Source: Amarolinea aalborgensis (GTDB taxonomy: Bacteria; Chloroflexota; Anaerolineae; SSC4; Amarolineaceae). From it: a DNA stretch of 64,000 nucleotides. The stretch lies in assembly GCF_900491745.1 (NCBI RefSeq), contig NZ_UETR01000012.1:1-64000 (forward strand), written 5' to 3'. The position numbers and the translations under genes were made by a program. Below are positions 19,108-28,714 of this stretch, one piece after another (the first letter of the stretch is position 1; each line of letters opens with the position of its first letter). The notes under the pieces are model-generated. The model saw only the letters and a program-made list of their open reading frames with translations. It did not search any database and was not told the DNA's origin.

Positions 19108-20529
19108 TTAGCCAGGGCCTTTGGGCACAGCGCGACCTTTCAGCATCCACCTGGCTCCGCGTCCATGACCGGTTAAATCAATCAAGTCCAGGCTTCGCAA
19201 AAGTTTGAGGTCATCACGCAGTGACCGGATAGACGTGGCGCCGCCAAGCGCCCTGTGAATCTCACTCAAAGCCATGTCGGCGCCAGCCCCCAAGAGTTGC
19301 AGCACGTTCTGCTGGCGCTGGGTCAGGTCATGACCGATCCGCTGAGGCGGCAGGTAGCGTCCGACCCGGAAGCGTACGACAAGAGTGCCGGCGGTCTGCT
19401 CGAACTCGGGACGTGGCAAACCAGCCTGCTCTGTTAGCTCCGCCATTTTCAGTGTGCCACGTCCCCATGCCTCTATGACCCCGCGGCGATAGAAGACAGC
19501 CGCAATCAGGGGATTCCACAGCAACGATTCATGGGGCTGATAGAGATCGCTAATCGTTAATCCGAAGTGCAGCGTGCCGGACGAAGTGATCTCCAGCCGG
19601 TCGTCGTAAATCGCCAGGCCAATTGAACCGCCGCCGATGGCATAGTCCCGGTGACAGATGGCATTCGCTATCCCCTCGCGCAGCGCCATTGGGGGGTAGA
19701 GGGGATCATCCACTCGCTCGAACAGGTTGGGGATGATACGACCAGCAATGGGCAGATTTTCGCGTAGAAACCGATCGGCGCGCATCAACAAATCGAAGGC
19801 GTTCCCAGTGAACTGGCGATTGTCCAGGAACTCCGTCTTATCCGCACCCTTGAAGCGCGCAACGCGCAACAGGCACTGCGGATAGTCCGGCAGAAACCGG
19901 TCACTTTTGCCAAAGAGCACGATCGCAGCTCGCAACAGTTGGTCGCCTTTCACCAGCCCCAGTCCTCGCAAGATCGCCAGAGGATCGCGCGTACCGGGAT
20001 CTTCAGCGCGGCCGCGGCGGATTGCCTCCTCCAGCGTCCGTACGATTTCCGTGACATCCAGATCGGCTACGCGCCAGCCCACGGCCGGCTCGCTTTCCCA
20101 GCGCGCAGTGCTGTGAAGTTGTTCCAGCAACATTCGGTTGTATTCGTCATGGCTAAGCTGTCGGTTGGTTGTGCCCACGCGCCGGTACGCTTGGCCCCGA
20201 AACGCATACGGCCGCCTGCTACCGAGTTCGACAATTACCGTCAACACCTCTCGTCCTGACTGCAAAGGTGTTCGTTCGATGAAAGGGAATACAGGCGGCT
20301 CGATCTCACGCATCTCGCGGGCGACATCCGCCACCGTCTTGTCAGTCATCTCCTGCCCGACGATCTGGCCGCGAACATCTACCCCAAACAGAACGCGTCC
20401 GCCCCGATGATTGAGAAATGCGCAGATTGTTTTGGCCGCGTCCGTGCGTTGTCCTGTAGACAACTTGAATTCCTGCGACTCGGACTCCCCTTGAGCTACC
20501 CATGCTTCGATTTGATGTAGAGTTATCAT
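19108..20529 (-). CDS. AlbA_2/Schlafen-like ATP-binding protein with winged helix
   Basis: 473 residues from the ATG at 20529. Residues about 12-130 form an AlbA_2 (Schlafen-type) domain, with ESESQEFKLS and FLNHRGGRVLFGVD. Residues about 290-410 form a GHKL-type ATPase lobe, with ALREGIANAICHRDY and GGGSIGLAIYDDRLEITSSG, then EAWGRGTLKM. The C terminus is a winged helix (LTQRQQNVLQLLGAGADMALSEIHRAL). The architecture is annotated variously as transcriptional regulator or RecG-like protein, and many copies sit in defence islands; the molecular role is unclear. Its ATG follows the TGA of the PLD-helicase by 2 bases, so the two are almost certainly translated together. Longer readings upstream run inside the helicase gene and are discarded. 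Confidence 0.8.
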   Translation of the reverse strand: MITLHQIEAWVAQGESESQEFKLSTGQRTDAAKTICAFLNHRGGRVLFGVDVRGQIVGQEMTDKTVADVAREMREIEPPVFPFIERTPLQSGREVLTVIVELGSRRPYAFRGQAYRRVGTTNRQLSHDEYNRMLLEQLHSTARWESEPAVGWRVADLDVTEIVRTLEEAIRRGRAEDPGTRDPLAILRGLGLVKGDQLLRAAIVLFGKSDRFLPDYPQCLLRVARFKGADKTEFLDNRQFTGNAFDLLMRADRFLRENLPIAGRIIPNLFERVDDPLYPPMALREGIANAICHRDYAIGGGSIGLAIYDDRLEITSSGTLHFGLTISDLYQPHESLLWNPLIAAVFYRRGVIEAWGRGTLKMAELTEQAGLPRPEFEQTAGTLVVRFRVGRYLPPQRIGHDLTQRQQNVLQLLGAGADMALSEIHRALGGATSIRSLRDDLKLLRSLDLIDLTGHGRGARWMLKGRAVPKGPG

Positions 20530-20531
20530 GG

Positions 20532-23500
20532 TCAATTCAACTCCATCCAGCACTTCAAGATCGGCGTCACGCCTACGGGCGCCTGCAGGGGGCGCAGGTA
20601 GTCGGCGATGACCTGCTTTTCCACCTGCTTGCGCAGCTCGGCCAGCGTCGCGCGCGCCAGCGCGCAACGCCGCGGGGTGTCCGGCTCGGAGCGGATCAGA
20701 TTGGCAATCGCGCCTGGCTCGGTCAGCACGCGGCGGCCGTCCACGTCGCAGCACAGCCAGACCGTGAAGCCGGCGCGGTCGCTCCAGCGCGGCTGGCCTG
20801 GCGCGGCCTCGATCAGGTCCGGATCGGGCCGCGGGACGCGGTAGCAGAAGAAGACTGCACGGCCGGCCGGTTGCGGATTGGCGCGGCCCGAAAAGGCCTT
20901 GAGCGGCAGGTTGGCCACGGCCGCGGCCAGGTCAGGATAGGCGCTGACCAGCGCCGTGTATTCCAGCCGCAGCTGCTCCGTCTCCGACAGCGTGCCGTCG
21001 CACTGCTCGTTGAGCTCCCGGATCGGATCGAACGCGTCGTCCGGCGTCAGCAGGGTGCGACCCTCGATGCCCAAGGTGCGCGAGATCACCAGCGTCTTGC
21101 TGGTGACGCGCTGGAACAGGTGCAGCAGGTCGTCCAGCTCCTCCGGCGGCAGGAAGTTCCAAAACGCCACCTTGCCGCGCAGCGGGGCCAGTTCCGGGTG
21201 GTCGGCCAGCAGCCGCGCCTCCACGTCAGGGTTCATGCGCCGGTCCACGCGGCCGATGCGCTGCATCAGCCGCACCGGGTTCCAGTGCAGGTCATAGTTG
21301 ATCAGGCGGGTCGCGTCCTGCAGGTTCAGGCCCTCGGACAGCACATCGGTGGAGATTAGCACCCCGATCGGCGGCTTGCCCTGGGCGGCCAGGTCGGCGG
21401 TGCTCAGGCCGTTGTAGTACGGCGCAAAGCGGCGGATCACATCGCTGCGCTGGCGTTGATTGCTGCCGCCGTCAATGCGCTGCAGACCCTCGATGCCGGC
21501 AGCCGCGAGCTGCCGCTCCAGGTAGCGCGCCGTATCCGCAAACTCCGTGAAAATGATGACCTTCTGCTGCTTGAGCAGCGCGTCGGACTTGAGCAGCTTG
21601 ATCAGCGCCTTCAGCTTGTCGTCGCGCTCTGGCGTCACGCGTGCGACCTCGCGCAGAAAGTCGGCCAGTTGGGTCAGATCATCGAAGGTGTCATCCAGGA
21701 TGGCAGCTACGTCGAACTGCGCCGGATCAAGCCGCTCGATGGCGCTGAGCACATCTTCATCCAGGAACTCCTCGACCTCATCCTCATCGGCTTCTTCAGG
21801 CCACAACTCCAACTGGTGCGCCTGGACGTAACCGATCAACTCGGCGTACTTGAGCTGCCAGCGTTCCAAACGGGCTCGGTCGCGCTCGGTTTGCGCATGT
21901 ACCGCGGCCCAGGCCAGTAGTTTTTTCAACAGCCGCCAGCAAGAGCCTTCGAAAGCCCGCGCCGAGCTTTCGAAGCGTTTCAGAAAGAGGGTGCGGATGA
22001 GCATCACCACCTGTTTCTGGCGGTTCTCGTCGAACGACCTGTAGGCGGCGCTTTCCTTGTCGCCTTTCCAATAGGCCAGTGGGTAGTAGATGCCCAGCAC
22101 GAAGAGCGGCCGCTCCTTGCGGAACGCGGTGCGCACGCTTTCCAGGAGGGCGCCGTAGGTGATCTTGATGCTGTAGGGGACGACCTTCGGCGGTTCGCGC
22201 TCTGGAAAAAGCGCGCCGCCGGCGCCGTTGAGCCGCTGGCTCTCCTTCACGTAGGCCCGGCTGCGCTGCACGACCAGCGCGCCGAAGACCGGGTTACTGC
22301 GCAGCGCGCGCTCCGCCTCAAGGATGTCCGCTTCGACAAGCACGCTCATTGGCTCGGACGCCGGCAGTCGGGCCAGAATCTTCCGCTCCAGGTCAATGAA
22401 GTGTCGGCGCAGGCTGTGGATGCCCAGGGTGGGCGCGAAATAGCGCTCGTCGCCGCCGGTGAACAGCTCGATCATGTGGCGAAAGTCGTGGATCGAGTTG
22501 TTGACCGGCGTCGCCGTGAGCAGAAAGACCTGTTTGGGCCGGTCGCTGCTCCGCAGATAACCCTGCAACTGCCGGTAGCGCGAGGGCGCCTTGACCCCTT
22601 CGCCGGCGATGCCGGGATTGCGGAAATGGTGCGCCTCGTCAATGATGACCACGTCGGCGTCGCGCACGGTCATCTCCATCTCTACCGGCCACCGGCCGCG
22701 GCGCTGTAGATCGGTGTGGTTGTAGATGACCAGGTTGACGAAGCCGCTGAAGACCCTTTCCAGGTAACGTCTCAGGACTGGCTCCCAGACATCCTCGCGC
22801 GCGGCTTTGGGCGCAAAGAGGACGACCTGTTTGCCCTCTTTGAAGACCAACCGCTCGATCAGCATCAGGCCGACGTACGTCTTGCCCAGGCCAACGCCGT
22901 CGCAGAGGAATGCGCCGCCGAAGCGATCGGCGATCGCCATCAGATTGCGATAGGCGTCGCGCTGGTATTTGTCCAACAGCTTGAAGACGACCGATCGCTC
23001 CTCGTCCCAGGCGTCAGGTTCCAACTCACGGCCGCGGAAGAACTCGTCCAGCCCCTTGAACCAGATCTCGAACGGCGTATGCAGCCTGGTGTGTCGTTCC
23101 AGCGTGCGCAGAACGTCTGCGGTGACATCCTCGGCTTCTTCCCAAAAGCGTTCGTACCACGCTTGCAGCAGCCCCACGTCCGCGCCGCGGATTTGCACAT
23201 TCAACTCGATATTTTCAGCCAGTCCGGGATAGGTGAAGTTGGAGGAGCCGACCAGGGCAAATGAGCCAACCACCGCCAGGCGGCTGTGGGTGATGTAGGC
23301 TTTGGCGTGGAATTTGTCCTTGCGATAGACGCGACATTGAATCTTGCCTGCGCGGATCGCTTCGACGATGGCCGGGACGCCCGTCAGGAAATCGTTCTGC
23401 ACCTTTTCGCTTTCCAGGCTGCGCTCGAGCTGACCCTGGATGCGCTCCAGCCCTTTGGCAAAGGCCTGCCGGGTGCGCAAGGAGACTTCATCGCCCATGA

Positions 23501-23684
23501 GGATGCGGATGGAATCCACCGCCTGCCACGCTTCGCCCAGCGCCAGCAGCGCGCCGATCTCGAAGTAGCCGGTGGCAATGTCAATGGCCGACGACAGCGC
23601 GCACCATTCGGCCACGAAGGAACGCACTTTCCAATCGAAATCGCTGTTATCTACAATGAAGAGGTCGGAAGCGGAACGGGTCAT
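20532..23684 (-). CDS. PLD-family nuclease fused to SNF2-type helicase
   Basis: 1050 residues. The N-terminal 200 residues are a phospholipase D-type nuclease domain with one HKD-like motif: H126 and K128 in FHAKAY, then GSSNF at 146-150. Next is a superfamily 2 helicase, with Walker A GVGLGKT at 263-269, DEAH at 349-352, a motif III-like LLTATPVNN, and the C-terminal lobe with VIIFTEFADTARYLERQL, STDVLSEGLNLQ and QRIGRVDR. It should use ATP to move on DNA and cut it as a dimer (one HKD per chain). I choose the ATG at 23684 with GGAG before it. The upstream ATG at 23714 overlaps a TATAAT box. It heads a likely three-gene module with the AlbA-like protein and the methylase. Confidence 0.85.
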   Translation of the reverse strand: MTRSASDLFIVDNSDFDWKVRSFVAEWCALSSAIDIATGYFEIGALLALGEAWQAVDSIRILMGDEVSLRTRQAFAKGLERIQGQLERSLESEKVQNDFLTGVPAIVEAIRAGKIQCRVYRKDKFHAKAYITHSRLAVVGSFALVGSSNFTYPGLAENIELNVQIRGADVGLLQAWYERFWEEAEDVTADVLRTLERHTRLHTPFEIWFKGLDEFFRGRELEPDAWDEERSVVFKLLDKYQRDAYRNLMAIADRFGGAFLCDGVGLGKTYVGLMLIERLVFKEGKQVVLFAPKAAREDVWEPVLRRYLERVFSGFVNLVIYNHTDLQRRGRWPVEMEMTVRDADVVIIDEAHHFRNPGIAGEGVKAPSRYRQLQGYLRSSDRPKQVFLLTATPVNNSIHDFRHMIELFTGGDERYFAPTLGIHSLRRHFIDLERKILARLPASEPMSVLVEADILEAERALRSNPVFGALVVQRSRAYVKESQRLNGAGGALFPEREPPKVVPYSIKITYGALLESVRTAFRKERPLFVLGIYYPLAYWKGDKESAAYRSFDENRQKQVVMLIRTLFLKRFESSARAFEGSCWRLLKKLLAWAAVHAQTERDRARLERWQLKYAELIGYVQAHQLELWPEEADEDEVEEFLDEDVLSAIERLDPAQFDVAAILDDTFDDLTQLADFLREVARVTPERDDKLKALIKLLKSDALLKQQKVIIFTEFADTARYLERQLAAAGIEGLQRIDGGSNQRQRSDVIRRFAPYYNGLSTADLAAQGKPPIGVLISTDVLSEGLNLQDATRLINYDLHWNPVRLMQRIGRVDRRMNPDVEARLLADHPELAPLRGKVAFWNFLPPEELDDLLHLFQRVTSKTLVISRTLGIEGRTLLTPDDAFDPIRELNEQCDGTLSETEQLRLEYTALVSAYPDLAAAVANLPLKAFSGRANPQPAGRAVFFCYRVPRPDPDLIEAAPGQPRWSDRAGFTVWLCCDVDGRRVLTEPGAIANLIRSEPDTPRRCALARATLAELRKQVEKQVIADYLRPLQAPVGVTPILKCWMELN

Positions 23685-23712
23685 TGGCGTCTCCAGGGTC
23701 GGTTGTGGCGCC

Positions 23713-23718
23713 ATTATA
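23713..23718 (-). promoter_or_regulatory. Candidate -10 box for the PLD-helicase operon
   Basis: A perfect TATAAT on the minus strand, 29 bases before the chosen start codon at 23684. No good -35 hexamer is seen at 16-18 bases; TTTGCA lies 20 bases upstream. It also argues against starting translation at 23714. Confidence 0.4.
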
Positions 23719-23756
23719 CCCTACAAGCGGTCAGCCGCTGCAAATTCTGTCGCCGC

Positions 23757-26700
23757 TCACGGCATGGCGCGCCAGGCGATGTTCCCCGGCGCCAGGGCGC
23801 GCAAACCGTCCTGGCGGCTGAACCACAGGCGGCCATCGGGCGCCAGCGCGGCCTGGGTCGTTCCCTGCACCGCCGCGGCGGCCGCAGCCTGCCAGGTGTC
23901 GCCGTTATCGAGCGAGCGGAAAAGCTCACTCTGCCCCCCGTAGTCGCCGCGGTAGAGATACAGCACCTCTGGCGCGGCCAGCAGCTCGACGTTGCCGGCA
24001 AAGGCCGGCAGCGCCAAGCCCGCGCCCACGGCCGTCCACGTGCGGCCGCCATCGGTTGCGCGGAACAGCCTGGGCGGCTCATTGCCAAAGAGGCCGAAGA
24101 CCGTCTGCGTCGTGGTGTAGCTGGCGGCAAAGCCGAGCAGCGCGCCGCTTGCCAGCGGCATCTTGATCTCGCTCCAGGTGGCGCCGTGATCGCTGCTGCG
24201 CCGCAGTCGGTCATAGTTCGACAAGAAGAGGGTCCCGTCCGGCGCCAGCGTCAGCGCGCCGAGGCTGGAATAGGCGTTTTCTGGCGCCATGATCTGCTGC
24301 CAGCGCCGCGCGGCCGGCTGCCACGCATAGAGGCCAGTCGTCCGGCTGACGAAATAGGCCTCGTCGGCGCTGCGTGCGGCCACCGGCTGCGCCCCGCGCA
24401 GGTCGCTCAGGCCGGCCGCCAGCAGTTCCCAGGTCGCGCCCGCATCCCGGCTGCGGTAGACGCCAACGCCGCCGTCCGCGCCGGCGACGCTGGTATGAAA
24501 AAGGACGCCCGGCGCGGCCGCCGCCAGATAGCCAAAGCTGGCAGTCCCCCCGAAATCGAGACGCTCCCAGCGCCGGCCATCAGGCGTGCGGTAGACGGAG
24601 CTGCCGGCGCTGACGTAAAGCCAACGCCCGGTTGGATCGAGCGCCAGGTCTTGCGCGCTCAGTCCCTCTGTCGGCCAGCCGGACAGCGCCTGCGGACGTA
24701 TCACCTGCGGGGCCAGGCTGGCAATCGGCAGCACGGCCACGCGCGGACTTTCCGCGAAGCGGGCGTAAAACTGACGCCGGCCAGCATCATAGATCAACTG
24801 CTCGGCCTGCGCCGGCCCCTGCCAGAACCCTTGCATTCCAAACGCATCGGTTTTCAACGCGGCCAGGCTGGCGTCAAAACTGGCCCACAACGTTTGCCCC
24901 TTGTCATCCAGCGCCAAACGCCCGGTTAAGCCGCCCAGGCGACCGCGCTCCTGGCCGGTGGGGTTGAGCCATTGGAGGGCCTCCTGGTTTTTGGCGATGC
25001 TGTAACTGAGGTAGGCATCGCCGTTGGCCGCGAAGACGATGTCGGTGATGAAGCTGAAATAGCCGGGCGCGCTGATTGGCTGCTGGCTGCCGGGAGCAAA
25101 GAGCTGCACGTAGCTGCTGTTGTTCGAGCCAGGTACGCCGTTGTTCATCAGCGCCAGGACATAGCCGCTGACCGGGTTAACCAGCACGCCGTAAGCGGCC
25201 GGGTTGGGGCTGAAACCGTGCGGCGTGGGAAACGTGGCCTTTAGCTCATCCACGCGCGCGCCGGCGCGCGTGTAGATCGTGATTCCATTTTGGGCGATGT
25301 AAACCCGATCGCGCGCCGGATCGGCCGCGGGCATCCCGGTCTGCGGGAAGGTGGCGAGCAGGTCGCCGCTGTTGCTGTCCAACGCTGCGATATAGGCTTC
25401 TAGCGTGGCGCTGAACGGCGGGTCGGTCTTATCGAGCATCAGCGCCAGCGTCGCCGGCCGATTGACATACAGACGGTGGTTGACCCGGTCGAGGGCGATG
25501 GGCGCGCGCCCTTTCCACACTGCGCGCACGCGGCCGGTTGCCAGGTTGACCAGGTGGATGCGATCCTGGTCATCGGCGACGAAGAGGGTGGCGTTGGCCT
25601 CGTCCAGGGCCAGATCCAGCAAGCGCACGCCCACGATCAGCCGCCCCGGCGCAGACAAGGTCTTCGGGTCGAGGATGTCCAGGTGTGACGCGCCCGCGCG
25701 CGCCAGCGCAAGCATGCGGTAGCTGTTCACGTGGGCAAAAATCTCAGGCGGTTCCTGATTTGGCCAGGCTTGCTCCGTTTGCACGGCCAGGTTGGACGCA
25801 TCGAGCGCCTGAATAACCGGTTGACTGCTGCCGGCGCTCTGCGCACCGTAGCGGTAACCGCCCAGCAGCAGACGGTTGCGCAACGCATCGAAAAAGAGGC
25901 CGCTGCCGCTGGGGACGGTGGCGGTGATGACCTGCTGCAAATCGGCGCTGAAGCGCTGCACCCGCGCCGCCGAACCGTTGGTGCGCACGGCCCAGCCGCC
26001 ATCAGGCAGCGCAGCCAGACCACTGAGGTAAGCATCGGGCAACGAGACGGCGGCCAGCAGATGGCCGTTTGCGGCATCGAACACCTGCAGTTGGCCTGGG
26101 GCGCCGCCGCGACTGACCAGGATGCGGTTGCCATTGAGCGCCAGATCATCAACCTGCGCCAGGTTTTGGTTCCAGAGGGGCGCGGGATTGTCGGCCCCGG
26201 CCAGCGCCTGTCTGGAATAGGCAGCCAGGCTTTGCGCGTTGGCGGTGATCAATTGCGCGCCGTCGGCGCTCAGCGCGGCCAGGCGCGCGTGATCCAGGCG
26301 ATGACCGAGTTCGCCGGTCAACGGATTGAGGCTCACGAGGATTTGGGCCTCGCGGTCAACCACGAAGATCGTGGCGCCGTCAGGCGTCAGCAGCAGCTGG
26401 CCGCCGCCCTGGCCTGTCAACGGCGCCAGGGGCCACAGCCGCGTCACGCGCTCCTTCGCGACGTCAACCACGGCAAGGACGGGTCGCTGCTGCGGGCCGC
26501 GCAGGCAGTAAACATAAGCCAGGGAACGTGGCGCGTCAACCGCCAAATCGGCCGGGCTGTACGCGTCGCCCACCCCAGGTGCGCCCAGGTCGCGTTCGGC
26601 GATCGTCAGCACCGCCGGCGTTGGCGTGGGCGAGCGGCTGGCAGTGGCGGTCGGCGTGGGCGAGAGGCTGACGGTGGCGGTCGGCGTGGGCGAGCGGGGA

Positions 26701-26894
26701 GGCGGCGAACCGACGGTCAAAGCGGCTGTGGGCGCCGGCGCTGGCAGCGCGGTTAGCTCGCGCGCCTCTGGCGGATGCAGCGGCGTGGCAACGGCCTGCG
26801 GCGTCGCCGTGGGCGTCGCCCACGGACGACACGCGCTGAGCAGTAAGCAGAGGACGAGGCTGGCGACCGTTTTCCTGGACATGGTGCGGTTCAT
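23757..26894 (-). CDS. Secreted lipoprotein with beta-propeller and BNR/Asp-box repeats
   Basis: 1045 residues. The N terminus is a lipoprotein signal (SLVLCLLLSAC, cleavage before Cys), followed by a long Pro/Thr/Ala linker with SPTPTAT repeats that tethers the rest outside the cell. The body has WD/YVTN-like propeller repeats (for example LAVDAPRSLAYVYC, LALNGNRILVSRG, LYVSAGSSVYRTPDG). The C-terminal third has four Asp-box repeats of sortilin/BNR type: RSRDAGATW, RSSDHGATW, RATDGGRTW and RSLDNGDTW. No catalytic residues of sialidases are evident. Likely a surface binding or structural protein; substrate unknown. GGAGAG lies 7 bases before the ATG at 26894. Confidence 0.75.
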   Translation of the reverse strand: MNRTMSRKTVASLVLCLLLSACRPWATPTATPQAVATPLHPPEARELTALPAPAPTAALTVGSPPPRSPTPTATVSLSPTPTATASRSPTPTPAVLTIAERDLGAPGVGDAYSPADLAVDAPRSLAYVYCLRGPQQRPVLAVVDVAKERVTRLWPLAPLTGQGGGQLLLTPDGATIFVVDREAQILVSLNPLTGELGHRLDHARLAALSADGAQLITANAQSLAAYSRQALAGADNPAPLWNQNLAQVDDLALNGNRILVSRGGAPGQLQVFDAANGHLLAAVSLPDAYLSGLAALPDGGWAVRTNGSAARVQRFSADLQQVITATVPSGSGLFFDALRNRLLLGGYRYGAQSAGSSQPVIQALDASNLAVQTEQAWPNQEPPEIFAHVNSYRMLALARAGASHLDILDPKTLSAPGRLIVGVRLLDLALDEANATLFVADDQDRIHLVNLATGRVRAVWKGRAPIALDRVNHRLYVNRPATLALMLDKTDPPFSATLEAYIAALDSNSGDLLATFPQTGMPAADPARDRVYIAQNGITIYTRAGARVDELKATFPTPHGFSPNPAAYGVLVNPVSGYVLALMNNGVPGSNNSSYVQLFAPGSQQPISAPGYFSFITDIVFAANGDAYLSYSIAKNQEALQWLNPTGQERGRLGGLTGRLALDDKGQTLWASFDASLAALKTDAFGMQGFWQGPAQAEQLIYDAGRRQFYARFAESPRVAVLPIASLAPQVIRPQALSGWPTEGLSAQDLALDPTGRWLYVSAGSSVYRTPDGRRWERLDFGGTASFGYLAAAAPGVLFHTSVAGADGGVGVYRSRDAGATWELLAAGLSDLRGAQPVAARSADEAYFVSRTTGLYAWQPAARRWQQIMAPENAYSSLGALTLAPDGTLFLSNYDRLRRSSDHGATWSEIKMPLASGALLGFAASYTTTQTVFGLFGNEPPRLFRATDGGRTWTAVGAGLALPAFAGNVELLAAPEVLYLYRGDYGGQSELFRSLDNGDTWQAAAAAAVQGTTQAALAPDGRLWFSRQDGLRALAPGNIAWRAMP
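26631..26697. repeat. 30-bp tandem repeat, 2.2 copies, in the lipoprotein linker
   Basis: Units at 26631-26660 and 26661-26690 differ at only a few bases, followed by 7 bases of a third. They encode the SPTPTAT-type linker. Copy number could vary between strains. Confidence 0.7.
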
Positions 26895-26929
26895 ATTTCT
26901 CTCCGCGCGCCGGGCTTTCCCATGTGGCG

Positions 26930-27820
26930 CTACCGCAAGGTGAAGACGCTGATTTCGGGCCGGCAGTTCACACGCGGGATGACGCCCAGGCCGCGGTTGG
27001 TGTACAGCGTCATATTGCGCACCGTGTAGCGGCCGGCGGGGTATTTGCGCCCCATGCGTGGTAAAATAGGCGCGCCAATGTACGGCAGCACAATCTGACC
27101 GCCGTGCGAATGACCCGAAAGCTGCAAATCGAAACGGCCGCTGACGGCCGCCGTGTCGGCAAAGTCGGGTTCGTGCGCCAGCAGAATGGCGCAGCCGGTG
27201 GGGGGCAGTTGGGCCAACACGTCGTCCAGCCGCGCAGCGCCGGCCCGCACATCATCCACGCCGGCCAGGTGCAGGCAGGCGCGGCCGCGGCGCAGGGTGT
27301 GGACGGCATTGTTCAGATCGAGCAGCCCCAGCTCGTGAAACATGTGGCGCAGCAGTTCCGGCCGCTCGCGATGATCATGGTTACCCAGCACCACGGCGAC
27401 GCCATCGGCGGGCGTCAGGCGCGCGAGGGCCACGCGCAGATCGGCCACAAAGCGCTGCGGGGCATAGGTCACGAAATCGCCGGTGATCGCCACCAGGTCG
27501 GGCTGCTGCCGATTGACCAGGTCCACGATGGCAGCCAGGCGGGCTTGCGTCATCCAGCCGTCCATGTGAATGTCACTGATTTGCAGCAGCCGGTAGCCGC
27601 GGAATTCGGGCGCCAGCCGCGGCAGCGGCAGGTCGAGGTAGACGATCTCAACCCAATCGAGGCCCCAATGGCGTCGTGCATAGCGCAGACCACCGAAGGT
27701 CATGAAGCCGGCATGAAACGAGGCAATGCCAGCCTTGCGCAAGATGGCCCACGTGCGGGCGCCCAGCCAATGCAGGGAACGTTGCGGTTTGGTGTTCACA
27801 GTCAGAATCCTCAGACGCAT
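26930..27820 (-). CDS. Metallophosphoesterase (YkuE-like)
   Basis: 296 residues. The calcineurin-fold motifs appear in order: LLQISDIHMD, AITGDFVTYA, VVLGNHDHRE, ILLAHEPDFAD and LSGHSHGGQIVLP. The C-terminal phrase GRYTVRNMTLYTNRGLGVI fits the YkuE/LpxG-like branch that acts on phosphate-containing lipids or nucleotides at the membrane. An N-terminal region of about 70 residues precedes the first motif and may associate with the membrane. It lies just upstream of the lipoprotein gene on the same strand (35-base gap), so the two may form an operon. Confidence 0.85.
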   Translation of the reverse strand: MRLRILTVNTKPQRSLHWLGARTWAILRKAGIASFHAGFMTFGGLRYARRHWGLDWVEIVYLDLPLPRLAPEFRGYRLLQISDIHMDGWMTQARLAAIVDLVNRQQPDLVAITGDFVTYAPQRFVADLRVALARLTPADGVAVVLGNHDHRERPELLRHMFHELGLLDLNNAVHTLRRGRACLHLAGVDDVRAGAARLDDVLAQLPPTGCAILLAHEPDFADTAAVSGRFDLQLSGHSHGGQIVLPYIGAPILPRMGRKYPAGRYTVRNMTLYTNRGLGVIPRVNCRPEISVFTLR

Positions 27821-28030
27821 TGTACCATATCAGAATCTGCAGCGGCATTGTGCCGTTGGGGAGTTGGATTGGCGTCACGGTGTGTGACAACTCCAGCGGC
27901 GGCGGCGTCAAACGGTGTAACAAAAACATAACCTTTATAGACTAAGAATCATGTCCTGGGCGAATTGCTCCCGCCGGCCTCCGAACCGGCGCTGTGATGG
28001 GTCGTTGTCCACCGACGCTGAGCGCACGCT

Positions 28031-28681
28031 ATGCAGCTTTTACTAGAAACATGGCAGTACATCCTGGGGCATCAGCCAGATTTCTGGGCCAAGACGGGCG
28101 CGCATCTAACCCTGAGCGGGATGGCGCTGCTATCTGCCCTGGCGGTTGCGGTTCCGCTGGGCATTCTCAGCGCCCAGAGCCGCCGCGCGTCCCTGGTGGT
28201 GACGAACGGAATCGGCGCGCTGCGTGCGGTGCCCAGCCTGGCCATCATGGCCGCCATGCTGCCCATCATCGGCGTTGGTTTTCGGCCTGCGCTGATCGCG
28301 CTCACCATTCTAGCGCTTCCGCCCATGCTCATCAACACGCAGGCTGGCATCACCGCCGTAGACCCAGCGATTACCGAGGCTGCGCGCGGCATGGGCCTGA
28401 GCCGCTGGCAGATTATCGGCCAGGTGCAGGTGCCGCTGGCGCTGCCGGTCATCGTCACCGGCGTGCGCACCGCAGCCGTAGAGGTCATTGCCAGCGCCAC
28501 CCTGGGCGCGGTCATCGGTGCGGGCGGCTTGGGCGAATACATCTTTGCCGGGCTGAGTCTGGGGCCAGCGTATCTGCACCTCATGCTCGTTGGCGCTATC
28601 ACCGTGGCTGTGCTGACCTTGGCCGCCGAGGTCAGTCTGAGCCGTTTGGAAGTGGTTGTGCGGCACGCATTTCATCAGTAG
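28031..28681 (+). CDS. Glycine betaine/choline-type ABC transporter permease (OpuCB-like)
   Basis: 216 residues with five or six membrane helices. The conserved permease loop is EAARGMGLSRWQIIGQVQVPLALPVIVTG. AVPSLAIMAAMLPIIGVGF and GAGGLGEYIFAGL are typical of OpuBB/OpuCB permeases for compatible solutes. First gene of a four-gene unit: permease, binding protein, ATPase, second permease. The two permeases probably form a heterodimer. Confidence 0.88.
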   Translation: MQLLLETWQYILGHQPDFWAKTGAHLTLSGMALLSALAVAVPLGILSAQSRRASLVVTNGIGALRAVPSLAIMAAMLPIIGVGFRPALIALTILALPPMLINTQAGITAVDPAITEAARGMGLSRWQIIGQVQVPLALPVIVTGVRTAAVEVIASATLGAVIGAGGLGEYIFAGLSLGPAYLHLMLVGAITVAVLTLAAEVSLSRLEVVVRHAFHQ

Positions 28682-28714
28682 GTTAGATCGTTCGGAATCA
28701 CACGGAGGAATATC

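Noticed and set aside
18938..19150. 70-codon open frame on the minus strand upstream of the methylase
   Set aside because: It overlaps the end of the AlbA-like gene, is A+T-rich with no ribosome-binding site, and includes the direct repeats; it looks like non-coding regulatory DNA.
15451..23684. DISARM, BREX or Mokosh assignment for the defence-like module
   Set aside because: DUF1998 helicase/DrmB partners, BrxC/PglZ, and Mokosh-type RNA helicase features are all missing; only a general restriction-like call is justified.
23286..24929. 547-codon open frame on the plus strand
   Set aside because: It spans the start of the PLD-helicase and the end of the lipoprotein gene on the opposite strand. 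Composition is typical of an antisense frame and no family motif is seen.
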